This document shows positions 45,801 to 50,572 of a stretch of 64,000 nucleotides of DNA, piece after piece. Positions within the stretch are counted from its first letter, which is position 1. The number at the start of each line of letters is the position of its first letter. The notes under the pieces are model-generated. The model was not told the DNA's origin. It ran no database searches and worked only from the letters and a program-made list of their open reading frames with translations. Where the stretch lies: NCBI GenBank assembly GCA_037349315.1, contig JBAIAC010000056.1, forward strand, positions 658,501 through 722,500, in the 5' to 3' direction. Made by a program: the position numbers and the translations under genes. This stretch comes from Chelydra serpentina. Its lineage: Eukaryota > Chordata > Testudines > Chelydridae.

Positions 45801-48800
45801 ACCCAGCTCTGGGCTAGGTGGCACTGTGCTAGACAGTGTAACTATGTCTCCAGTGGAAATTATTTTTAAAGCTTCTCCCCATCCTCTTTCTCTCTTGCTT
45901 CTCTCTCTCCAGCCCTTGCCTGCCCACTCAACAGCCACTATGAGCTGTGCACCAAGTCCTGTGATTTCACCTGTGCTGGCTTGTCTGCCCCTGCTCAGTG
46001 CACCTCGAAATGCTTTGAAGGCTGCCAGTGCAACACTGGCTACATGTTCGATGGGGAGGGGTGCGTGTCCATGGACAGGTGCGGCTGCATGCACGATGGA
46101 CGCTACATCAAGGTGGGTCCTGGCTGTTCTGTGCAGTTGCTGCTTTCAGAGCCTTAAAATAACAGGGCAGAACTGGTAAAAAGTATATGAGTTTTCTAAG
46201 AGTCTCCAGTGGACTCCTCCAATAGAGAACGGAGTCCATTAGTATGACAGACCTAGGTTTCATTTTTCCATCTTCATTTCCTTGTCATTGATTTTTTTTT
46301 TACGGTTCTCATTCTGTTCAGATGTCATTTCCGTGGCCCGTCATCTTGTTCTGTCATTGTGGTCCTCCTTCTTGACTGTGGTTGGTCATCACCTTCTTCT
46401 GTTATCTTTTCCTTCTTTCTTTGGTCATCATGCTTACCCTTTATATGTTCCCCTTTACTTTGCCTGCCTCGTCTATTTAAATGTTAAGCTCTTTGGGGCA
46501 TGGGCTCTCTCACTGTATGTTTGTACAGTGTCTGGCACTATGAGGCCTCATTCTTGATTGGCCCCTAGGCACTACCATAATAAATATAACATTAATTGTC
46601 CTTGTTTCTTGAGTCATGTCCATTGTCTTTTCCTTCTTTCTTGGGTCATTGACATTATCCCTTGTCTTTTCCTTCTTTATTGGGTCGCCACTGACATCCA
46701 TTGTCTTTTCCTTCTTTCTGTGGGAGTCACTATCATCCTTTAATTGCTTGTTTCCTTGATCTTCACAGTCATCCTTTGTCTTTTCCTTCTTTCTTTGATT
46801 GGTATCCTCTTTGGTTGACACCATCATCCTTTGAAGGTTCCATGTTTCTTTGATCATCACCATTCTCCTTTATCTTCTCCTTGTTTCTTGGGTCATTGTC
46901 TTAATCTTTCTGTTCTTTATTTGGTCATTATCATCATCCTTTGTCTTTCCCCATCTGGTCTTTAGTCTCCTCTTGGTGAGAGTTTCCCTAGGTATTCTGA
47001 CACTCTTGCTGTTGATCTTTGGAGGCTAATATCTGACCTAACCGAAAGTTTTAGAAAGTTGTTTATTTTGGAATTTTCCTTAGTCCAGGGAGACTGTCAT
47101 CTCCAGTGACTGTTCAGAGAAATGCACTTGCCACCCATCAGGTGGGCTCATCTGTGAGAAAAACAGCTGCCCCACTGGAGAGATCTGCGTGCTCAGGGAT
47201 GGGATGCATGGATGCGTGAAGCAGGAAGGCCGGTGCATGGTCTCTCCGGGTGCTTACCTCACCACCTTTGATGGTGCCAAAGGGAAACTCTTCTTCAGTG
47301 GGATGTACAAAGTGGCCTCACTCTGTGACGAGAGCTCCCCTGCGTGGTTCAAGGTGGTGGTAGACATCAGCGAATGCACCAATGACGGAATACCAGCTGG
47401 TGCGGCCATCTTTGTTTTTTTCCGAGACGCTCTTATCACTGTGAACAATAACATGGAGACCTGGGTAAGAGGGGGCCGGGTTGGAACATGCTGAGCCAAG
47501 GGGACAAAATATTTCTACATCAGTTGGAGCAGAAGTGAAAAATCCTTCACTCTGATCTAGTGTCTCCAAGGCCTTGATAAATATAAGTGAATTAATCCCC
47601 ATAACTCCTACCTGGGACTAAAGTAACGGGCAGGAGGGGGAAAATACCAGAGCTTGTTGGGAATTTTCAGGCAAAACTTTTTTTCATCAAGTTTTAAATT
47701 TGTCAAAACTGAATCTGTTTGGGAGGGTCAATTTCAATAAATCTCCCAAATCAGAAAACTGTTGAAAAATCCGTAAAGATATTGTTGCAACGTCCCATTT
47801 TGACCTTTTCTAAATGACAAGTTTTGGTTTTCAGTTCAAAACAACCTCTCATTTAGAAATTTTAGTTAATTTATAAATACAAAAGATGTTTAAACATTTT
47901 TTTTTAAAAAGAATCATTTCAAAATTATGGAAATGTAACATTTCAATTGAACTGATCCAAAACAATTTTCAAATTTTCAGGGTTTTTTTTTCAACATTTT
48001 GACTTTTCTTCCCATTTCAGGATGGCAAAAAATGTCAAAATCTCAATTATTTTCATGGGATGGGAAAACAATTTCCCTCTCAGCTGTAGAAAATAGAGAT
48101 CTCCATGTCTGCAGAAAGAAAAGGACAGGACTCTATATCTCTCTAGCTCTGGTAGAAAGTACCTTCCCTACCACTCTGGGTGAATGCAAGGAGATCTTCC
48201 ACTATGGTTTCAATCTGCTTTGACCTTTGAATGGGACAGGCCTTAGTATCCCCAGAAACTCAGGCATAAACTGATCAAATGTCTTGACTAAGGTCAAATA
48301 GGGAGTCAGCTGAGCAGTTGGGAATAGAACCCAGGAGTCCTTTCTACAAGCTCTTTTTGCTCTAACCACCAGACCCCTCCCAGAATAGAGCCCAGGAGTC
48401 CTGCAGCTGCCTCCACTAGATCTTATTCTAGACCCCGTTGCCTTATAACATTATCCATGGACTCAAGACCCCATTGACTTCTAATGGGGCCCATGGACTC
48501 TAGTTCAGTCCCTGCTGCTACATCTCATTCACCCCTACATCCCCCAGCTCTCCCCTGACCTCCCCATCTGTGCTTTCCAGGTGAATGGACGCTCAGTGAA
48601 GCTGCCGGCAAAAGTCTCCGATACTGCGTCTGTGATCGAGTCTCAGGGCGGCGTGGCCGTGGTCCAGGCCTCAGGGATGCAGGTTCTGTTCAGCCCCAGC
48701 AGGGAGGTGACGCTGACGGTGGGCAAGAGCCTGGCTAACAAGCTGTGCGCACCCTGTGGGAACTTCAATGGTGACGTATCCGACGACCTGCGGCTGCCCA

Positions 48801-49066
48801 GCGGGCAAATCGTGGGGAACATCGCCGAGGTCATCGACGCCTGGAAGGCCAGGGACTTTTTAGGATGGTGAGTGGCTCTGCAGATGCTGCTTGTTCAGTC
48901 AGTGCCTAGCAATGACTTCTTGTAGTTGGGATACGGAGTTGGGCTGGTTGTATAAACCCTGGGTAGAAGAGTGTAGGGACAATCCTGTCCTGGGACTAGC
49001 AGGCTGTAGTAGATGGGCATTCAATGGGGCTTCTCCGTCTTTTTTGATTCTGTCCACAGTGACTGA
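27788..49066 (+). CDS. FCGBP: FCGBP-like gene copy 2 (12 exons, 1814 residues predicted)
   Basis: Exons: 27788-27854, 29011-30279, 31083-31411, 32630-33203, 37347-37945, 41061-41625, 44067-44662, 44825-45395, 45913-46112, 47084-47464, 48581-48867, 49060-49066. All have AG/GT borders; phases agree at every junction and the sum is 5445 nt without a stop. Order: signal peptide, IgGFc-binding domain (about residues 40-440), VWD1-C8-TIL, VWD2-C8-TIL, VWD3-C8-TIL, VWD4. Human FCGBP has many more VWD cassettes, so this is a short form. FCGBP proteins are secreted into mucus, disulfide-linked and autocleaved at GDPH. I infer a secreted mucosal protein. Orthology to a particular FCGBP paralogue cannot be settled here. 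Confidence 0.88.
28010..28345. repeat. G-rich strand copy of the ~41-bp minisatellite and (GT)n/(G)n tract (intron 1)
   Basis: Repeated GCTGCAGGGAGCAGGATG and GTGCTCCAGGGAGCAG units, with a GTGTGTGTGTGTG + poly-G tract at 28199-28230. It is the reverse complement of the unit in intron 4. The rest of intron 1 (28345-29010) has no recognised element. Confidence 0.65.
29011..30279 (+). CDS. FCGBP: FCGBP-like gene exon 2: IgGFc-binding domain
   Basis: The acceptor CTCTCCAG|GC restores the frame from exon 1. The 1269-nt exon holds the whole IgGFc-binding N-terminal domain with family motifs: [73 protein letters not shown] and [11 protein letters not shown]. It ends at GCCAGCG|GTGAGT, phase 1. In mammals this region gave the protein its name through binding of IgG Fc; whether the reptile protein does so is unknown. 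The long antisense frame over it is a shadow. Confidence 0.93.
30420..30895 (+). mobile_element. CR1 3' fragment in intron 2
   Basis: AAACTGGCCATGAATAAG, GGAGTGAAGTTCTGGAACAG and GACTGAGCTTGATAACTTTA, then the CR1 UTR-like GGGAAGGAATTTTCCC block and TGACTAGATGATTATGATG. Non-coding remnant. Confidence 0.75.
31083..31411 (+). CDS. FCGBP: FCGBP-like gene exon 3: N-terminal half of VWD1
   Basis: Acceptor TTTTTTCAG, donor AGG|GTGAGT. It encodes a Cys-rich lead-in ([18 protein letters not shown]) and the first half of VWD1 ([20 protein letters not shown] ... [16 protein letters not shown]). The usual GDPHY before the FDG is replaced by [11 protein letters not shown], so the autoproteolytic GDPH site is absent here. 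Phase 1 in, phase 0 out. Confidence 0.9.
31445..32335. repeat. AT-rich element and antisense CR1 3' end (intron 3)
   Basis: 31447-32040 is the AT-rich family (GAACTGGGCACATTTTTTCG start). 32112-32335 is an antisense CR1/L3 tail (AGCCATACTGGGTCAGAC ... GTATCCTGTCTCTGACAGTG). Neither contains coding sequence. Confidence 0.55.
32630..33203 (+). CDS. FCGBP: FCGBP-like gene exon 4: C-terminal half of VWD1 plus C8-1
   Basis: Acceptor CTTCGTTAG; the frame starts [18 protein letters not shown]1 ends with [17 protein letters not shown] (intact CGLCGN). The C8 domain follows ([57 protein letters not shown]). The donor TGTG|GTGAGC leaves phase 1. The open frame running past 33203 to 33247 is intron read-through. 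Confidence 0.92.
33385..34030. repeat. ~41-bp minisatellite, C-rich (intron 4)
   Basis: About fifteen imperfect units of the type CCCTGCAGCACGGCACCCCC + TACTGAACCCCCTGCCCCGC. A second block of the same unit lies at 36615-36930. The opposite-strand form (GGGGGCGCTGTGCTGCAGGG) occurs in intron 1 at 28010-28345 and at 34210-34300. Many short frames on both strands derive from it and are not genes. Confidence 0.8.
34033..34294 (+). pseudogene. Relic duplicate of exon 1 and its donor, inside intron 4
   Basis: CTCCTGTGGGCCAGAACAG...GTGCTCTGGG|GTGAGTGATCC and about 230 bp of following intron match 27821-28093 closely, with substitutions and small gaps. The donor GTGAGT is kept, but the ATG and the 5' part of the exon are replaced by minisatellite, so it cannot start a protein. 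It marks an old duplication of the 5' end of the gene. Confidence 0.8.
34570..36090 (-). pseudogene. hAT-family transposase (ZMYM1/DUF4371-like), broken
   Basis: The minus-strand frame holds the hAT catalytic region: [20 protein letters not shown] (first Asp), [17 protein letters not shown] (second Asp), [16 protein letters not shown] and [12 protein letters not shown]. The C-terminal dimerisation motif [15 protein letters not shown] is near 34620. TGA at 35034-35036 and TAA at 34869-34871 interrupt one otherwise continuous frame. The N-terminus is replaced at about 36090 by an unrelated GC-rich repeat, and the C-terminus stops just after LIKT. It is a fossil with no active product. Confidence 0.85.
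36090..36365. repeat. GC-rich repeat (GGGTGCTCCGGGGCTGGAGCACCCAC)
   Basis: A palindromic start (GTGGGTGCTCC ... GGAGCACCCAC) followed by a GC-rich body with CCGGGGCCTGCGCCCAGCTC. The same family in the other orientation spans about 40545-40975 (TGGGTGCTCCAGCCCCAGAG at its end). Confidence 0.65.
36370..36610 (+). mobile_element. CR1 3' fragment
   Basis: AGAGGAGTGAAGTTCTGGAA, CCCAAGGGGAGCAGTGGGG and TTTTGAGACTGAGCTTGATA are shared with fragments at 30420-30895 (plus) and 60610-60950 (minus). Confidence 0.75.
36615..36930. repeat. ~41-bp minisatellite, second block (intron 4)
   Basis: Units CTGCAGCACAGTGCC ... TACTGAACCCC as at 33385-34030. Then a short direct repeat with two copies of AGTGAAGCCATCACCACTATT at about 36925-36990. 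Nothing recognisable follows to 37346. Confidence 0.7.
37347..37945 (+). CDS. FCGBP: FCGBP-like gene exon 5: TIL-1 and N-terminal half of VWD2
   Basis: Acceptor CCCTGACAG, phase 1 in. It encodes a trypsin-inhibitor-like domain ([49 protein letters not shown]) and an E-type segment. The start of VWD2 follows with an intact [23 protein letters not shown] is the autocleavage motif of this family, cut between Asp and Pro. The exon ends at ATCCAG|GTAGGG in phase 0. Confidence 0.94.
38008..39211 (-). mobile_element. Solo LTR with perfect 5-bp target duplication (intron 5)
   Basis: Starts TGTGATGGGTTGG and ends GTACACCGTCACA, flanked by TCTAT at 38003-38007 and 39212-39216. Length 1204 bp. It contains a poly-C run at about 38366-38390. 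Minus orientation is inferred from the family consensus as I remember it. No open frame of note. Confidence 0.82.
39690..40125 (-). mobile_element. CR1 3' fragment, antisense (intron 5)
   Basis: GGGGCTTCATGACCTCCC ... CAGATTAAGCCCATTGCTTT ... CTTCTTTATAACAGTCCTTA and CTCAAGACTAAACATGTCC are antisense of the CR1 3' region. 39216-39690 includes a short AT-rich block (39270-39400) and otherwise nothing recognisable. Confidence 0.65.
40286..40487 (-). repeat. tRNA-derived SINE with CR1 tail (intron 5)
   Basis: TAGAATCATAGAATATCAGG ... CACTGCGCTAACTCTCCCC. A ~22-bp tandem duplication of its tail (GGTTATCGAGGACCAACC inserted after GGTTGGAAGG) is unusual among the copies here. Confidence 0.85.
40545..40975. 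repeat. GC-rich repeat, inverted relative to 36090-36365 (intron 5)
   Basis: CATAGACGTCAACTTTCCCC start, C-rich middle, GAGCACCCACCAATTTTTC near the end and a mirrored GGCGCCTATGGTCC terminus: the two ends are inverted (GCCATAGACGTCAAC / GTTGGCGCCTATGG). This looks like a terminal inverted repeat of a MITE. The 239-codon frame across it is a shadow. Confidence 0.6.
41061..41625 (+). CDS. FCGBP: FCGBP-like gene exon 6: C-terminal half of VWD2 plus C8-2
   Basis: The acceptor CATTTCCAG precedes GTG GAT GGC ([15 protein letters not shown]). VWD2 ends with [16 protein letters not shown] and C8-2 follows ([57 protein letters not shown]). The donor TGCA|GTAAGT gives phase 1. 565 nt, no stop. Confidence 0.94.
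41750..42260. repeat. AT-rich element (intron 6)
   Basis: Long T/A runs with repeated TTTCAAA/TTTTCATTTTTC blocks, like the other AT-rich family members. It is followed at 42272-42500 by an antisense CR1 tail (GAACATAAGAATGGCCATAC, CCAGTATCCTGTCTACCGAC). Confidence 0.5.
42272..42500 (-). mobile_element. CR1/L3 3' end, antisense (intron 6)
   Basis: ACATAAGAACATAAGAATGG, then TACTGGGTCAGACCAAAGG and GTGGCCAATGCCAGGTGCCC. This is the reverse of the tail seen at 15850-15915. Confidence 0.85.
42611..42905. mobile_element. Harbinger-type MITE (295 bp, intron 6)
   Basis: Ends GGGCTGGTCCACACTA and TAGTGTGGATGTACCC are imperfect inverted repeats, flanked by TGA and TAA (3-bp target, one mismatch). 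Internal hairpins include GATCTAAGATAC/GTATCTTAGATC. Its ends resemble the left end of the large Harbinger element at 19563, which could have supplied the transposase. 42.91-43.80 kb holds another AT-rich block (43.13-43.46) and nothing else recognised. Confidence 0.78.
43803..44000. repeat. ~66-bp tandem repeat, about 2.7 units (intron 6)
   Basis: Units of CTCTAACC(C)ACTAGACCCCAC + TCCC(A)GAGCTGGGGA + AACCCAGG + CTGACTCCCAGCCCCCCTG. It lies immediately before exon 7. Confidence 0.75.
44067..44662 (+). CDS. FCGBP: FCGBP-like gene exon 7: TIL-2 and N-terminal half of VWD3
   Basis: Acceptor TTTCCTGCAG, phase 1 in. TIL-2 ([40 protein letters not shown]) is followed by the E segment and VWD3 start with intact [24 protein letters not shown] loop in [17 protein letters not shown] replaces the usual short turn. 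The donor GCG|GTAAGT gives phase 0. Frames on the other strand are shadows. Confidence 0.94.
44825..45395 (+). CDS. FCGBP: FCGBP-like gene exon 8: C-terminal half of VWD3 plus C8-3
   Basis: The acceptor TTGGCACAG follows a short 162-bp intron containing a (GT)n tract. VWD3 ends [18 protein letters not shown]: the second Cys of the conserved CGLC is Ala. C8-3 is complete ([57 protein letters not shown]). The donor TGCC|GTGAGT gives phase 1. Confidence 0.94.
45913..46112 (+). CDS. FCGBP: FCGBP-like gene exon 9: TIL-3
   Basis: A 200-nt exon with acceptor CTCTCTCCAG. It encodes a compact TIL domain: [34 protein letters not shown] and [11 protein letters not shown]. The donor AAG|GTGGGT gives phase 0. 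In this cassette TIL and VWD are on separate exons, unlike exons 5 and 7; the final unit of FCGBP proteins diverges in this way too. Confidence 0.92.
46320..46990. repeat. T/C-rich minisatellite (TTGTCTTTTCCTTCTTTCTTGG, intron 9)
   Basis: Imperfect units of about 45-60 bp built on CATCC(A/T)TTGTCTTTTCC + TTCTTTCTTGGGTCA. A SINE-like repeat (46480-46590) is embedded. The minus strand shows an open frame with repeated (R/I)KKEKT(M/R)D blocks, a by-product of the repeat. Confidence 0.7.
47084..47464 (+). CDS. FCGBP: FCGBP-like gene exon 10: N-terminal half of VWD4
   Basis: Acceptor TTTTCCTTAG, phase 0 both ends, 381 nt. A Cys-rich lead ([36 protein letters not shown]) is followed by VWD4: [20 protein letters not shown] ... 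[14 protein letters not shown] ... [22 protein letters not shown] is replaced by SPGAY. It corresponds to the degenerate last VWD of mammalian FCGBP. Confidence 0.92.
47640..48070. repeat. AT-rich element (intron 10)
   Basis: TTGGGAATTTTCAGGCAAAAC start and long A/T runs. Same family as in introns 3 and 6. The following 48.33-48.42 kb segment holds a ~66-bp repeat unit (GAACCCAGGAGTCCT, CCACCAGACCCC). Confidence 0.45.
48581..48867 (+). CDS. FCGBP: FCGBP-like gene exon 11: C-terminal half of VWD4
   Basis: Acceptor GCTTTCCAG, donor GGATG|GTGAGT. The 287-nt exon encodes [14 protein letters not shown] ... [20 protein letters not shown] ... [12 protein letters not shown]. The first 150 bp upstream (CCCATGGACTCTAGTTCAGT ... 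CTCCCCTGACC) align with the intron before the same exon in gene copy 1. No C8 domain follows, as expected at the end of an FCGBP protein. Confidence 0.94.
49060..49066 (+). CDS. FCGBP: FCGBP-like gene exon 12: last codons and stop
   Basis: After CTGTCCACAG, T completes TG|T (Cys), then GAC TGA. The protein ends ...DFLG-Cys-Asp. The final Cys probably pairs within the last VWD. Supported by the same arrangement at 2032-2041. Confidence 0.8.
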
Positions 49067-49194
49067 CACACAAAGGCATTATGCTTCTCTGGCTGGTACG
49101 TGACCTGCTCTTTCTAATACATCACGGTATTAGCTCTGCATACATCTGATGGTTTAACTGGACTGGTTTCATCAACTCTAATTGCTTTATAATA

Positions 49195-49406
49195 GAAGCG
49201 ACAAAGAGTTCTGTGGCACCTTATAGACTAACAGACGTATAGGAGCATAAGCTTTCATGGGTGAATACCCACTTCTTTTTCTTGCATCTGAAGAAGTGGG
49301 TATTCACCCATGAAAGCTTATGCTCCTATATGTCTGTTAGTCTATAAGGTGCCACAGAACTCTTTGTCGCTTCTACAGATCCAGACTAACACGGCTACCC
49401 CTCTGA
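49195..49406. mobile_element. Fold-back element (family B) in the 3' UTR with 12-bp target duplication
   Basis: Left arm 49195-49277 and right arm 49291-49373 are reverse complements over 83 bp with one mismatch, separated by a 13-nt loop. A 33-bp tail follows (TACAGATCCAGACTAACACG...CTCTGA). The target duplication TGCTTTATAATA occurs at 49183-49194 and 49407-49418. The element sits between the stop codon and the polyadenylation signal of the FCGBP-like gene. Confidence 0.9.
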
Positions 49407-49414
49407 TGCTTTAT

Positions 49415-49420
49415 AATAAA
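49415..49420 (+). other. Polyadenylation signal of gene copy 2
   Basis: AATAAA, partly inside the right copy of the fold-back element's target duplication. Without the 224-bp insertion it would lie about 125 nt after the stop, close to the spacing in gene copy 1 (about 150 nt). Confidence 0.7.
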
Positions 49421-49484
49421 GTTTTCTGTGACTTAATTTCCTAGCTTTTTATTAATGCTTAAGCATGGCCCGGAGGGTGGGCAA

Positions 49485-49890
49485 AGGCTGGAATTGATCT
49501 ATGAAGGGAGAAAAGGGGAGAATAGAGCCAACCCATTTAATTGTAAATGTCTTTTTGACCAAACTAGAAATTTCCATGGACAATTTTTGCTTTGGTCAAA
49601 ATTGTTTGGGCAGTTTGGGAAAAATGTTTGAAACTAACCTAACTGAAAAATGTTTAAAAAGGTTATTTTGTTTGGAGGCCATTTTTCCTGTTTGGTTATT
49701 TTACCCCTTTCTGTTCCTTTTCTACTAGAAAAATGGAAAAAAAGGGAGGAGTAAAAAACCAAAAAAACCAAAAATGTTCGCATTTGAAATGAAATAAAAA
49801 ATTTTGAATTTTTTTCTTTGAAAAAAATTCCCATTTTTAAAAATGAAATGTGTTTCTTTTGTGAGTTTTCATGTAAATTAAAATGTAATT
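49485..49890. repeat. AT-rich element
   Basis: Runs of AAAATTTTT, GAAAAATGTTTGAAAC and GGAAAAAAAGGG typical of the AT-rich family. No coding potential. Confidence 0.45.
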
Positions 49891-50049
49891 TTAGTAGGAG
49901 AGCCCCTGATGACAGATTATTTTATTCATCAGCAATAGCACATCAACAAACCTCTTTCCCATTGTAGGATAAAATCCAATGGAATAGCATAGACCCTGAC
50001 AGAGAAATCTTATATGTTCACATAGTCTCTCAAGCTTATTTGCATCATG

Positions 50050-50572
50050 TCTAGGGACATAGGACTGGACAGGACCTCCAGGCTCATTGAGCCCAGTCCA
50101 TGCTATCACAGACACCATGTCCTATAATTCCGATCATAAATGTATTAAGCTCCATCTAACACTAGTTAGGTTGTTTGCCCTCATTCCTTCCAAAACGTCA
50201 CTCCCCTAGAAATCTTCTACTATTTTCCAGCCTAAATTTGTTCATGTCCATTTTATCCCCATTTGTTCCCTTGCCAACATTGTCCTTTAGCTTCAATAGC
50301 TCCTCCTCCTCCCTGATGTTTAGTACTTGATGCATCTACAGAGGGCAATCATATCCCCTCTTATCCTGTGTTTTAAGCTAAAGAAACTAAGCTCTTTTGG
50401 TCTCCACTCATAAGATAGGCTCCATTCCTCCAATCATCCTCGCACCCATCTTCTGCACCTGTTTCAGTTTGAACTGATCTTTTCTGAGCAGCGGTAACCG
50501 GAACTGGACACAGTAGTCCAGATGAAGTCTTCCCAATGTCTTATACAATGCCTCTAATACTTCCCAGGTGCA
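50050..50572 (-). mobile_element. CR1/L3 3' region, antisense
   Basis: GCTCATTGAGCCCAGTCCATG, GCCCTCATTCCTTCCAAAACG, CATATCCCCTCTTATCCTGT and GGACACAGTAGTCCAGATGA are antisense of a LINE C-terminal region and UTR. It ends where the RTE LINE begins. Confidence 0.75.
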
